Positions 11,399 through 23,660 are shown, counted from the stretch's first letter. The stretch: DNA of 64,000 bases from Actinomucor elegans (GCA_026027325.1 JAMSLZ010000002.1:1984001-2048000), one strand, 5' to 3'. Program-made: numbers and translations. The notes: a model not told the origin generated them from the letters alone.

Positions 11399-12026
11399 TT
11401 ACAACTTGCTGGTTTTGCTATTAGCCAAAGCCACCAAATCTTCATTTTGTTTAATAAATTCCAATGCGCGCTATGCATGGATTATAAAATCAATATTAAT
11501 GAAGCAATTAAATGATTTACACTTACGTCTCTCCCACCAGCTTTTTCAAAAACTTCTTCCAGCCTTTGAGCTAAGACAAGATCTCCACGCACTTTGATTC
11601 TTCCAACCATATATGCTTTGACACCAGTCAATCTATATTCAATGCGAATGAGAAGCAATATCTAAGAGCGGCAAGGCAATTATTTTTACCCTCCGGTGAT
11701 AAAATTCAACAGATCATGATCCTCCACTTGAATCTTGACTGTTCTAACTTTGCCTTTGGTAGCAGCTCGGGCGGTTTCTTTTTCACGAGTGATTACAGGC
11801 TGAACTTGGTTCCCTAATAAAAGATATCAAATCAATACCAGGGGGGAAAAGACGCGTATAAATCTTTGCCTTGCAATAGTAAGTACCAAGTGGCAGCTGG
11901 CTTTCTTTTCTTTGTTACAGTGATAATGTATAGGCCTTTAACGTTGGGCCAAAGTGAATCGTCTTCAGCAAGTTGACGTTCAATCTCGGGCAGCATAAGA
12001 TCAGCGATTAGATTGCTACTTTTCAT
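11399..12026 (-). CDS. SCP2 sterol-carrier-domain protein with peroxisomal SKL signal
   Basis: Small lipid-binding protein of the SCP2 fold, predicted to act in the peroxisome matrix. Exons (minus strand) 12026-11870, 11813-11690, 11632-11527 and 11470-11399 sum to 459 nt, 152 residues. The order of features fits SCP2: an N-terminal helix (LMLPEIERQL), the GLYIITVTKK strand, TVKIQVEDHDLLNFITGG, then AYMVGRIKVRGDLVLAQRL, the hallmark hydrophobic tail region. The protein ends in Ser-Lys-Leu, a canonical PTS1. The first intron has a GC donor (CAAG then GCAAAG); reading through gives a stop soon after and breaks homology. It lies 271 bp downstream of the acyl-CoA oxidase on the same strand, which also ends in a PTS1, so a shared role in peroxisomal fatty-acid metabolism is likely. 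Confidence 0.88.
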
Positions 12027-12297
12027 TTTAAAAGTTAAAAGGAAAAAAAAAGACCGTGTGGGGAAATACCCGTAATTATAATAAATATGGTGCGTGCTCC
12101 TGGTAACTGCTATTAACTGTAAGCCCTGGGTTTAAAGCATGTGAGACTCTCACACACAGAAATTATTCATGCAAAGTTTACGCGTTTCTATGCGTTATCT
12201 TTTTATTTCATAACAGTGAGGGGAGGGGGGAAATCTATCTAAACGATATAACAAAAAATATATATATAAAAGTACAAAAAGATATATGTAAGTGTAT

Positions 12298-14553
12298 TTA
12301 CAACTTGGCGGCTTGAGAAGGTCCTTCCAACTTGTTCTTAACAACAAAAGGCTTGATACATTCCTCATAACCATCAACCACCAAAGTATGGTTCAAAGGT
12401 TCTCTTTCTGCCATTTCAGTCATGGACTCGTAGACTTTGCCATCATAACGGCCCAATGCAGAATGCAAGAAATAATCAGGCAAAGCAAAAGCATCAACCA
12501 AAGACACAGCTTCAGGACGCACTTGCTCCAAAAGATCAATGACTTGTTGTTTCAACATGGCAGATTGTTCAGAATTCAAGTAGCCAGAAACGAGGAATTC
12601 AGACAATTCCTTCTCCATAGTATGCAGAGCAAACAAAGAAGCGAGCAAACGAAGTACCTTGACCATAGGACGATTCTCGGGCTTGCTCAATTGTTCATCG
12701 CTTTGAAGAGTGACAATAAAGTTACGCACCAACATGAATTGACAGTGAGCCTTGGAGATACGACTGATTTCAACCAACATTGAGTTCCAAGAACGACCAT
12801 GGCGATCGATTTGCTCAGCAACTTGAGCAATGCCGTAGGCAGCACGGAAACCAAAGGCAGACAAGATCAATTCAGGATTCAAAAAGTCAGTAGGCTTAGT
12901 GGCTGGACACTTGGCCTTGGGGTTTTCCATGAACTGAGTTAGGTAGGTGATAGTTTGATTGTATTCAGAAGCCTCAGCCTTACCAGCAACTACGTTACGG
13001 AAGGTCTTGAGCAAGTAACGTGCAGTTTGCTGTGTCAAGATGTAATTATCACCTTCCCAAGTGACATTGGGAAGATAGTCTTGGTAGAATTGGCCCAAAC
13101 CAGAGAACATACTGTAACCGTGGCCACCACAAGCACGACGACAATCCTCAATAGAATCAATGGCCATAGTAGTAGTTAAACTTTTGAGACCAGAAGAACT
13201 AGCATGAAGATCAGCCAAAAGAGAAAAGTTTCCTTGTTGCATGGCTTCTTGGTTCAAGTTGTAAAGACGAATCATTTCACGACCAGTAAAGAAACAGGCA
13301 TAAGCAGCGGCAACGGCAGGCAAAAGACGGTATTGTTGCATGGTATAATCTAAAACGGGTGTTTCAATGACTTTGTTATCCCACTTTCTGGGATTGGCAG
13401 CATCGACGAACTGCTGACGAACAGCAGAATAACGAATGGCAATAGTAGTAGCCTTAGCAAGAGCGTAACGGACACCCATTACAATGTTTGCACGGACATA
13501 AACCATGGTACCATAAGACAATTTGGAGTTGGGAGGCTTGGAGTATTCACCTGTGCCTGGCTTGACTTGAGAGTACTTGGCCAAGAAAGCTACATGAGGA
13601 ATACGGTAATGATCAAACATGATGAAGCCATTATCGACCGAGTTGAAACCAAACTTGGGGCCAATATCACCAACAGTGATGCCCTTCATAGGACGATGAT
13701 CTTCAAAGCTACGGATTTGAACGCAGAAAGGATGAGGGCCCAAATCCTTACCGTCAGTGATCAAACGAGCCATGACAATAGCATGATTAGCGGCTGTACC
13801 GAGACCACCGATCCACCATTTGGCAGAGGTTAGAGTAGGTGAATGAAGTTCAAATTCGTTGGTTTCAGGAATATAAGTAGCAGTGGTTTCAAGACCTTGA
13901 ACATTAGATCCGTGACCAAGCTATTGACCACCAATTTAGTACACATGGATGTAAATAATAATTAGATCTTTACCTCGGTTTGAGCATAACAGCCAATGAT
14001 ACGATGCTCCAAAGCAGGTTGAAGGAAGAGCTTCTTTTGCTCATCAGTGGTTTGGTTTCTCAAGGTAGGGATAAACATGTTGTAATGAAGAGTAAACTGT
14101 ATGAAAAATCAGTATACGGGGCGCTTGCTTTATCAAAAATCCGACTTACTGGTGTAGATTGATCGAACAAGAAATTGGCGATTTGCGTGTCAGTTTCATC
14201 CCACTTTTGCTCCCTATAAATGCGATTGCTTAGCAATAGTATAACCCAAGGGAGGAATCAAACACTACTTACTTTACAACCTCAACCAAACGCTTGTCCT
14301 TCCACAAAGAGGAAGCAATTTTATCTTTACGGCTCATAAAATAACGATTGGTTTTATCAAAAGCAGGTTCAGACTCGAGCACTTCGAGTACTTTATTCAT
14401 TTTTTGTAGCCATTCCTCACTATACATGAACTTGGAAAGCTCATTCACGTCAAATGTACCTTTTGCTCTTTCGTTAGCTAAAAAGAGTTCACCTGAAGGG
14501 CCTTTGGGTGGGAGGTTTGGGAACTTGGTAGGTACGTTGTTATCAAAGGACAT
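12298..14553 (-). CDS. Peroxisomal acyl-CoA oxidase
   Basis: FAD enzyme catalysing the first step of peroxisomal beta-oxidation, acyl-CoA to trans-2-enoyl-CoA with H2O2 formation. Four exons: one ending near 14275, two short ones, and a long final exon from about 13920. The protein starts MSFDNNVPTKFPNLPPKGPSG and has the N-terminal acyl-CoA oxidase helical domain (NERAKGTFDVNEL, FMSRKDKIAS), the FAD-binding middle region (YAQTELGHGSNVQGLETTA, AKWWIGGLG, FGFNSVDNGFIMFDHYRIP), and the C-terminal domain with RRACGGHGYSMFSGL and WEGDNYILTQQTARYLLK. It ends in Ala-Lys-Leu, a PTS1 variant. Size, about 680 residues, matches Pox1/ACOX. The SCP2 gene follows on the same strand. Confidence 0.95.
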
Positions 14554-16987
14554 GTTTGAGTTAATAGTAAAAATTAAAAAAAGAAAAAGAGAAAGCGGGG
14601 TAATCGAACAGCTTAATATATAATTCCGGGTATTTGCAGTGACTAAGTCAAATTATTTTAGCACAGTAACGAGTTTCTCACAATGAATTCAACGTTTTGA
14701 TTTTGTCAGCAGCATTTGAGCATTCTACTCCGACATTTCTTTGTAATCCGCATTTTTTTCATATGATATTGCGCAAAGGGCAGGCCTTTGGTTTTTTGAC
14801 AGATAATAGTGGCCTGATTAAACTTTTTTTTTTTGATTGATCTAGTTTCACTACTTATTAGTTATAAAACGGATGAATTGGGAATATCCTATATAGATAA
14901 TCATACTCAATACCATCTGATAAGCCTATGTTGTATTGTAGACTAAGCAGTTTTTTTCTTGTTTCCAGAGACAAAAAATTTCATAATTCGATATCTAAAG
15001 TTATCTAAAGAATCATGTCACTTTTTTTTCTAGGTTTTAGCACTGCAAGTGTCACTTATCATAGAAAAAAATGTGGGGGATTCAACCCAATCATGAGGAG
15101 GTTACACGCAGAATCATGAGGAAGAAAGACACTGTGCAACTAGCATAGTTATGGGAATTCAGCAGGTTTATCCAGCGCGCAACCTCGTTCGATCGAATTT
15201 TCCGTTGCCGATATACAATAAAATCCAATTTTTAAGCTTCAAAGTATCGATAAGCAAAAAAAAAGAGTAATGGTAGAGTCTATATAGAATCCAATGATGC
15301 ATCAATCGTTACAAACATTCTGTTGTATTTCTATCAAGAGCATCGAGTTTTCTTTGATAAAACGTAAACATAGATTCTATCTTGTTTTCCAATGACCAAT
15401 CTATGAGCAGTTCAGCTATATACTTTGAACCTAAAAAAAACAGAGTTATGTCATAAGCATGCCTCAAGATGGTTTGAAAGTGCCAAAAAAAGAAAATTTT
15501 ACTACTACAACTAGCAGGATTTCCAGAGTTTATTGGTTGTCTGGAATTTACAAATAATTCTGAACTCGAATTTTTTTCTGACATGAGCTTTAGTCCACCT
15601 TGTAATAACAGAACAACACTTGCATATCGTCAAGTTTGCACAACTCCATACCCAACGGCTTAAGTATTGTTTGATATTTCCCTCCGTTTATGGATTCTTT
15701 TTAGTAAAATTTTTGATATTTTTAAACATTTCAGGATTGATAATCATAGTAATTCGAGTATTATTTTATCTGATGTCATCTGCTTTCTTTTGTAAATTGT
15801 AGGTCTATGCTATTTAAAAACAGAGCTGAAAAATGTTGTTTATGTCCTCTTAAAAAATGCTGATTTTTGAAGGAGAATCCTAATGGAAATATCCTTTCGG
15901 ATTTTTCGGTCGCTATCTATTTTATGCCGTATTTCAATCATCTCTACATTTTTACTAATCTCGGTCTGATCTCGCATACGATTAACGGAACATGCTCACA
16001 ATAAACTATTGCATCTAAATAGGATCTTTATTGAAATGAATATTTTATACATAAAAGTTTGGCAGTAATCATTTACATTGCAGTCGACTAGATATGATGA
16101 TTTATAGATCTCTCTATTGATCTTGGTTTAATATCACATCTGATTAGTAACTCAAGCTCAGATTGAGTTGTTGCATTCATTCAAACTATTATTTGATCTG
16201 GTTAGTATGATAAATCTATTTCACTGTTACCAGCTAGTTGTAAATTACGGATATTCTATACAATAATGTTCAATCATCTCGATTTCTCGACCAATCTTGG
16301 TTAAGTATCATTCCATTCTCAAAATGAGTTGCTGCATCTAATGAAGCTTTTATTTTACTCTACCATAGTGAATATACTACACTAACTAATGATTAATAAT
16401 AAATTACGTAAATTTCAAATTACAACACTCCTGTTGTTTTGGATATGCTTTAATTACTCTGATAAACTTCAGAAAAAAACGAGAAACATAAGAAACCAAA
16501 TACGTTCGCTGCAAATATCCTATCAGTTTCATATCTAACGCTTAGATTTTCCCCAAAAAATACAATCCTCGCCATATTATGTGGGTTTCTTCTAGAGATA
16601 AAAAGTTGCATACGTTCATTAGAGGAACATGCACTAATGTTTTAATCTCGGAACGCCGATCCGTCTCGGTGTATAACATGTTACTCAAACCTAGGCCCGA
16701 CTCATTAGCATATTCGTTGCATCATGGATCTTCGTCACCATGTCGACTTGAGACCAACAATCTTTATTTTATCACATGCCGAATATAAAAGATGAGTTGA
16801 TGGATGAAGTAAAAGGAAAGACTTGAATAGTCATCTGGGTTGTGTAACACTTGAGTAGAGTTTGCATTAAAATATTACTGAGTAAAAAAAAAAAAAAAAA
16901 AAAAAAAAAACTGGTTTTGAACTATAAAATAAACCAAGTCGCGCGTTTTCACTTTACTTAATTTTCTTCTTCTTCTACAAGTTTAAA
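14554..16987. other. Intergenic region with repeat copies and poly(A) run
   Basis: About 2.4 kb, AT-rich. A minus-strand 91-codon ORF at 15309-15584 has no recognisable domain and I do not support it as a gene. Three diverged copies of a tandem repeat lie at about 15936-16350 (listed separately). An A-run of about 27 ends near 16911, some 75 bp before the start codon at 16988. Confidence 0.5.
15936..16350. repeat. Diverged tandem repeat array (period about 160-175 bp)
   Basis: Three copies begin near 15936, 16096 and 16271. Each has an AATCAT or GATGATTTATAG word, then a CTC..GATCTTGGTTTAATATC-type core, then CATTCT..GAGTTG.TGCAT. The orientation is opposite to the copies near 35.2-35.7 kb. 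The copies are visibly degenerate and contain no open reading frame. Confidence 0.65.
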
Positions 16988-19625
16988 ATGCCAACGAAAC
17001 AAAAAGATATAAGGTTGAAGAAGGGTACGAACAGTCTGTCTCGATCCACCCCAGAACTGCAGGCGCTCAATCGTAAGTATTCTCGGAATGTACTTTGATC
17101 AAATGGCATTAGACTTAATATATTTGTATATAGCTCAAGCAGACGTAAGAGCAACGCAATAGACATACTCCTTTTTACGTTACTAACGTGTCATAATAGA
17201 GCTCTCCTTTGAAACCAGGAAACATAAAGTTGAAGAAAGATGCCAACAAGCTTTCTCAATCAACTCCGGAACTCCAAACGCTAAGATGTAAGTATTCTCG
17301 AAATGTATTTTGATCAAATGGCATTAGACTCAATTTATTTATATATAGCTCAAGACGACGTAAGAGTAACGTAATAGGTATCCCTTTTTTCTGTTACTAA
17401 CACGTAATAATAGAGCCCACCTGTGTCCGCCAACCCTTCTGTTGGAGTTGGTCCAGTAAGTTAAAACAAACAAAGCTATAACTGGCTTCCTATTCAACTT
17501 GCATTTATAGGTAAGAAAAAGAAAGAGGTCTTCGCTACGCCGTCTATTGTCATTATCTGCTATTGCTTATATGGGTTACACGTTCTTTTACGCCTGTGGC
17601 TCACCTTTCGACCAGGCAGCCGACAAGCCAGCCATTTGTCAATCCATTGATGCCATCAAGCTCGATATTTATGCTGCATATCAGTCTGATTTCTACAAAT
17701 CAAATCTGGATCCATATATCGCACCTGCAACCGCCAAAGCGAACGAGATATATTGGACATATGGTATCCCAACGCAAACAACACTTATCAATCTTTACCA
17801 GCAGCATGGAAAACCTGTAATAGACAGTGGATGGCTTCAAGCAAAGCACGCTTATGATACCAAAATTATTCCTGCGGCTACTCCATATCTCGAAAACGCC
17901 AAGAATAACGTTCAGAACGTTAAGGATAACTATTATGTTGTCAAGTATAAACTAGTATCGCACTATGACGAGGCTGCAGTCAAAGTGCAAGCCTTTATCA
18001 AGGATCAGTATGAACATATGCCTCCTTCGGTGATTCAAGTACAAGAATCGATGCTCTATTGGATCGATCGCGCTGAAAATACGGATCTTCTTCCCATCTT
18101 GACCAAGTATTACCACCTATTCATTGAGTTTTGCTACTACCATTATCGTTATCACTATGTTCCTTTATCAAATCAAATCACAGAACAAACCAAGCAACGC
18201 TATGGTGAGTATATTAAGCCATTACTTATTCAATACAGCAATCAATTTGATCAAGCGTTGGATCATGCTCGCACATTGTTGAAAGAGAAGAGAGTGCCAC
18301 CACGTAGTTTGACCAAACAAAAAACAGTTGCATCTACTATTGCTGAAATCAAGACACCTACCACGACAACTAAAACACTGGAGGATATCCCCATCTCAAC
18401 TGGAACTGCTACAGTTGCATTACCACATCAAGAAACTCTCGTCAGCATTGTGGATAAAGCGAAAGAAGCTGTTGCTTCTGTTAAAGACAAGATAAAAGAA
18501 AGCATCCCTATTGATACAGTCAAAGAGGCCGCCGCTGCGGCTAGTGAGAAAGCCAAAAAAGCTTCTGTTGCTGCAAGTGAAAAGGTCAGCAAGACTGTCG
18601 CTGTTGATGACGATGATCAAGTTAAGCAAACAGCTAATGCAGGTATCTTTGCCGAGAAAGTAAAAGATGCTGCTTCTTCCGCTATCAATATACTCAAAGA
18701 TAGTCAAGATACTGCATCCAAGTCTGTGAACAAGGCCAAAGAAGCTGCCTCGGAGGCCTATGTGTCGTATGTTGCCCCTGTTGTTGAAACGCTAGCAATG
18801 GCAAATGCTACCACCTCTACTACCACTGCAAGCGCTAAAGCTACTGTGGGTCATACTGCCACTAACAAGGATGAGGATATTGTACACAAACCCGCAACTG
18901 CATCTGTTACACCTTTGAATACGCCTGTATTTGAGGAAGTGCCCATTCCTCCACCTGATGCCAACAAGAAAGAGGCCATCTATTGTCCTACGTGTAACCC
19001 GCAAGAAGAACAGCTCATCATCGCTCCTACTGACAAGCATGTTGAAGCTCTACCTGAAGAACACAAAGAAGTATTTGAGGTTCACAAGCAACCAGTGGGT
19101 GCTGCTCCTCAATCACCCAATCATGCCGATTATTTAAAGAAAGATATACAAGCTATTGCTGATGAAAAGGAGCTTTTCAAAGTACACAAAGAGCCTATTG
19201 CTGCAACTCCATCTCCCGCTGTACAAAAAGAAGAAGAAAAAGAAGAGAGTCAAGGCACAACTGTTTTGGAAGCAGTTGTTGGAAAGACGAATGTCAAGAT
19301 TCCTATTGTTACTGAAACTGAGGCACCACCAAAAGACGATGATATTATTCCCAATGATGAGAGCCAATTTGATCATGACGAATACAAAGAATCACCCGTG
19401 CATCAGGAAGTGTTTGTAGCTGTAGAGAAAGAGGAACCATCAGTAGTTGCAGAGCAACCTACTATTATTGCTGTTGTAACTGAAGAAGAAGAAGAACCGG
19501 TTGTTCCAGATGATCAAAGTGAATTTGTAGCTACTGCTGAAAAGGAAAATATTGTTGTTGATGGTAGCCATGCTGAAGAATCAAAAGAAGTTCCAGAGAA
19601 AGTGGAGGAGAATGCTAGTGTATAA
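16988..19625 (+). CDS. Membrane-anchored helical protein with duplicated N-terminal exons
   Basis: Unknown function. Exons 16988-17072, 17134-17144, 17200-17287, 17349-17359, 17414-17455 and 17511-19625 give 783 residues. The N-terminus has two copies of a basic motif (RLKKGTNSLSRSTPELQ and KLKKDANKLSQSTPELQ), then VRKRKRSSLRRLL and a hydrophobic segment (SLSAIAYMGYTFFYACG) that could be a membrane anchor. Next is a helical region of about 200 residues rich in Tyr, with repeated phrases such as DPYIAPATAKANEIYW and KIIPAATPYLENAKNNV; this loosely recalls She10/Osw7-type fungal proteins. Then come Ala/Lys/Glu amphipathic repeats (VDKAKEAVASVKDKIKES), like LEA or apolipoprotein helices, and a long acidic tail with repeated VFEVHKQP/LFKVHKEP. 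The start is set by the upstream exons; the ATG at 17571 would drop the duplicated motif and the basic region. No homology claim beyond this is safe. Confidence 0.75.
17002..17413 (+). repeat. Tandem exon-intron duplication inside the 783-residue gene
   Basis: Unit 1 (about 17005-17199) and unit 2 (about 17219-17413) each contain the LKK..STPELQ exon, a 61-nt intron, an 11-nt micro-exon (CTCAAGCAGAC and CTCAAGACGAC) and a second intron. The 61-nt introns differ at 5 positions, while about 64 nt of the preceding exon differ at about 19. Confidence 0.85.
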
Positions 19626-20861
19626 ACATGTTTTCTATAATAAAATTAAACCATCATATTCTAGTTTAATGAACAGTAGTATTTACTACGGTATAATGTA
19701 TTTTGGGATGGGATAAATATTAACTATATTAAGGGGACGAATTAAAGAAAAGCACCATGAAAAGGTCTTGTAAAAGATAGAGTATATAAGTCAAAAAATG
19801 ACACTGTCTAATGGGATACATTTGGATTTATACGACGCAACAATAGAAACAAAAGCATAAAGATATATTGGTGCCATGTGTTTAAGGCGTTTTCGACACT
19901 CTTAGAAGACTTTACATAAGAGGAGCGTCACCACCACTGTGTATTTGACTACATTTGATTACGTTTAGCCATAGATGGTTACAATTTTTTTTTTCCATCA
20001 AGAATATCTACCCAGTCCCTGAACAAGAGTTATATGGCATTTGGAAACAAGTGAATATTATTGTAAACATACGGATATGGAAGAATCCAAACATTTCGAC
20101 CAATTTATTTTTTGTTTGTAATGCACCACATCAATTTTCTAATCAAGTTCGTGAATAGGAATTTTATGCCTAGAAAAGTAAATTTTGAAATACACGATGG
20201 CGAATGCAAATTATCATTTTGAGCACTTAACAAAACTTGAAGAAAACGAAAACCTTTTTTAAATGGTAGAAGCTTCAAAACAGTTAAATATAAAATATTT
20301 GTTAAAGGAAAATAGATTATTCGTCGGAACTTTCTGATGTTTGTTATATTACATATATCAGCACAAAAATAAACATATTACAAAAACATTGTGTTCTACG
20401 TTTTTTCCGATTTTCAAAGCTGTATCTTTATCTGTTGCTAATCTGGATACAGTCGCTTCAATTTGAGAATCTCATCAAGTCCATAATCACGGAGAAAGCC
20501 AGGCAGGCCAGGCAAGAGGAGGATTTTATTTTCAATAATCGATATCCAATGAAAGTAACGCTTTACTGGTACCTCCTCCTGGTTGGATCAGTAAAAGTAT
20601 GCACTAGGGAGAGCGAGCAGGAAGATACAGTGATACTATAAACTATAAAAGTCTTTGCCAAATAAAAGAACCCTAATCTGCTTTGTACGTGTACTAAGAA
20701 ACAAAATGTACATAATCACGGCAATGCATCGTTTGTCCAAGAAAATCTCGTTACATTCCTACAATCGTTAGGACTGTTTCCCAAAAACTCGAGTCACAAT
20801 GAAGCAAAATAAACAGAAAGAGTGGATCTCTTTGCTTTACACAACACATAATTATAAAAAA
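19626..20861. other. Intergenic region before TRM5
   Basis: About 1.2 kb of AT-rich sequence. No gene or RNA is supported. An ATG at 20799 is in frame with TRM5 and could add 21 residues. Confidence 0.5.
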
Positions 20862-22518
20862 ATGAGCTTGACACCGCCTCAGAACCGAGGCATGGTAAAA
20901 TTAAATAAAGATGCATTCAAAGCGACATTTACAGTATTAGCCATTCGTACTCCAAACACGCTTGTGAAGCAGTTCACAACAGTTCTCGAAAAGTAATATC
21001 TATGTAACAACATTTTTTTTTTTTTTTTGTATTGACAGTTTGAAACCTTTTTAGTGAGCTATTGAACCAGCCACGTATTCGTACTGTAGTATCAGATGGA
21101 ACGTCCCGAGATACCAAACTGGTTCTTTTGAGACTCGATATCAAAGGTATATCCATATGAAATAGATAAAATCATTCAAACTTATTCAAATCGTTTAGAT
21201 ATCCAAGAGCTCTCAAAAGACAAATACGAACTGATCAAAGATTACGATGTGATATCTTATAGTTTTGATGTAGGTTATGACTATTGGACTACTGAGCAGA
21301 TACTGTATTCAGTGATGCCTGAAGGAGATGCAGAGACACCATCGTCATTTACAACAACAGGACATATAGGTAAGGCAATAACAAAGGCGTTTCAGTGTTT
21401 ATTCTAATCACTTTTTGGGTAGCTCATGTCAATTTGAAAGAAGAAAATAAACCATTCAAAGGCTTGATTGCCCAAGTGATCCTTGATGTAAGCTTAAGTA
21501 TATAGGACAAAAGAACGCGTTATTCATTCTTTTTTTTTATCAGAAAAACAAAAAGATCAAGAGTGTAGTAAACAAGACAAATAATATTGACAATACATAT
21601 CGTAATTTTGAAATGGAAGTGTTGGCTGGTGATGATAATATGATTACAGAGCTGGTAATAAAAGGAAGAAAGGCCGTATCGATTGAATCTAAACCGGGCT
21701 TGTGATAGAAAGAAAATGACTGTCGATTTAAATTTGATTTTTCCAAGGTGTATTGGAATTCTCGGTTACAAGCTGAACATCGTCGGTTGGTCGGGATATT
21801 CAAGAAAGGAGAATATATATGTAAGAAAGAGTCGATAGATGATGCTTTGGTATTAAACTACTGGAATAGGTGATGTGATGGCTGGAGTAGGGCCCTTTTC
21901 GATTCCTGCAGCTAAAAAGGGTTGCTATGTTTATGCAAATGATCTTAATCCTGCTTCTTATGAATGGCTTTGCGAGAATGTCAAGCTAAACAAGGTAAAC
22001 TCGGTAACCGAAAAAGAAGCCTTGACGCTAATGTTTCACTTGCAGGTCACTAGTGTTAAAACGTACAATATGGATGGCCGTGCATTTATCAAAAAGTCAG
22101 TGCAAGATTTATATGCTAATGAAACAAAAACCTTTGATCATTTTGTCATGAATCTGCCGGCTACGGCTATTGAATTCCTTGGTAAACCAGCGGCTTTTAT
22201 TGTGTACCTTTCTCAATCACTTATACATATCTATTAGACACTTTCAAAGGCTTATATCATCAAATAGATTCGGATTCACTCCCGATGATCCACTGCCATT
22301 GTTTCACAAGAAGTTCGGATCCAATGGAAGATATCAAACAGGTAAATAATAATGCGGCCAAACAAGTTGTTTCTGACTGTGCATTTCTCCTTTTATAGCG
22401 CGTATGTCAAGTAATGGGTGATGCCCTGTTGAATCTACATTGGGTGCGTACAGTTGCACCAAAGAAAGACATGTACTGTGTTTCATTCCGTCTCAGTCCC
22501 GAGATTGCCTTTGCTTAA
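20862..22518 (+). CDS. TRM5: tRNA (guanine-37 N1)-methyltransferase Trm5
   Basis: Makes m1G37 next to the anticodon using S-adenosylmethionine; needed for reading-frame maintenance and, in mitochondria and nucleus, for wybutosine precursor formation. Several exons. The N-terminal part reads [37 protein letters not shown] and [18 protein letters not shown]. The catalytic part has [15 protein letters not shown], then [19 protein letters not shown] (SAM motif I), [14 protein letters not shown], the [15 protein letters not shown] motif with N-x-P-x-x-A typical of Trm5, and a final [17 protein letters not shown]. The order and the MNLPATA motif make the family firm. The start at 20862 is chosen by similarity to the family N-terminus; the in-frame ATG at 20799 might supply a longer, possibly mitochondrial, form. 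The Zn2Cys6 gene follows on the same strand. Confidence 0.92.
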
Positions 22519-22772
22519 TAGATCCCGGGCCGAATACCTTTGAAAAACTCGCTAGCTGTGGCGCAAATGCAGGGTAGAAAAACATCGTGGTATTTGACCC
22601 GATTTAACCCAGACTTGGACCATTCGCACGAGAGTGGCAATAATAAAATACATCTCTTTTCTTTCTTTCTCTTTTCCCTCCTTTACAAAAAGCTCCCCTT
22701 TTTTTTAAAAAAAAAGATACATAAAAGCAGTAGATCTCTTTCTTTTCTTTCTTTCTCTTTCATTTATTAAAC

Positions 22773-23462
22773 ATGGACGGCGATAAAACTAGACGTAAAA
22801 GACTCAAGGTGGTGAGTGCTTGCGGAGAATGCCGCAGAAAAAAGACCAAATGTAATGGAGAAAAACCTTGTGCTGGCTGTATAAAAGCTCATGTCGATTG
22901 CAAATACGTAACCTCGGCCAAATCCAATGCGATCCATTCACCTATCGCTAATGTAGATACCAAAATCATGATGAAACCACCCGTCCCTCCTGCAACCACT
23001 TCAATTGAATCAATCGAGGAGCGTCTGGGCGCAATTGAGAATATACTACGGGCCTTGCTCGGTTCCGGCAAGAACAAGCACTTGCTGCAATCATTGAATC
23101 CGTCTTTATCGGATGCATCTTCTTCAACCTCTTCCTCTACTTCTTCATGCGGGGATATGTATTCTCCTCATCCAGTGCATGCTCCGTTTGTCCAAAACAG
23201 GCGCTTGGCACGGGAAAAGAGGCAACGGCATGAAGATGAAGAGGAAGGTGTCACGATTCGGGATAGTCACGGGTATCAGCTTGCTCCTATTCGAAATATG
23301 AATCCCGGAACACCCAATATACGCAACTTGTTAAATGATGAAGAATGGTATCCTTATTCACCAGCGAATAACTCGGCTTTTTATCGCATGTCTCCACCGC
23401 GTCTTTCCAATGAAATCATTAAAAATAATTCTGCGACTACGGCAGCTGGTACTTTATCCTAA
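22773..23462 (+). CDS. Short Zn2Cys6 zinc-cluster transcription factor
   Basis: Fungal DNA-binding protein of 229 residues, a single exon. Residues about 15-45 form the binuclear cluster: ACGECRRKKTKCNGEKPCAGCIKAHVDC is spaced C-x2-C-x6-C-x5-C-x2-C-x6-C. A short helical segment (SIESIEERLGAIENILRALL) could be a dimerising coiled coil. The remainder is low-complexity Ser-rich and Pro-rich sequence; the usual fungal transcription factor middle homology region is absent, so it is much shorter than Gal4-type factors. The promoter just upstream (about 22650-22770) is a strong CT-rich tract, common in highly used fungal promoters. Target genes cannot be inferred. Confidence 0.88.
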   Translation: MDGDKTRRKRLKVVSACGECRRKKTKCNGEKPCAGCIKAHVDCKYVTSAKSNAIHSPIANVDTKIMMKPPVPPATTSIESIEERLGAIENILRALLGSGKNKHLLQSLNPSLSDASSSTSSSTSSCGDMYSPHPVHAPFVQNRRLAREKRQRHEDEEEGVTIRDSHGYQLAPIRNMNPGTPNIRNLLNDEEWYPYSPANNSAFYRMSPPRLSNEIIKNNSATTAAGTLS

Positions 23463-23499
23463 ATGATTCGATATATATCCAATGTATTTTGTAGTGTTA

Positions 23500-23567
23500 T
23501 ACTCTATTATTATTACTTGTTTACTGCTATTACTGCTACTACTACTACTTATTATTATTATTATTAT

Positions 23568-23632
<65 letters not shown>

Positions 23633-23660
23633 ATTACCACTACTATTATTATTATTAAAA
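23500..23660. repeat. (TAC/TAT)n trinucleotide microsatellite
   Basis: Tract of TAT and TAC triplets, with an uninterrupted (TAC)n run of about 20 units near 23568-23630. It lies in the shared 3' region between the zinc-cluster gene and the presenilin gene. The long Tyr-only reading frame it creates is an artefact. Confidence 0.95.

Noticed and set aside
15309..15584. Minus-strand ORF of 91 codons (MSEKNSSSELF...)
   Set aside because: No domain, no convincing partner exons, and a possible splice acceptor splits it; not enough to call a gene.
16579..16788. Plus-strand ORF of 69 codons
   Set aside because: No domain words and located in repeat-bearing spacer.
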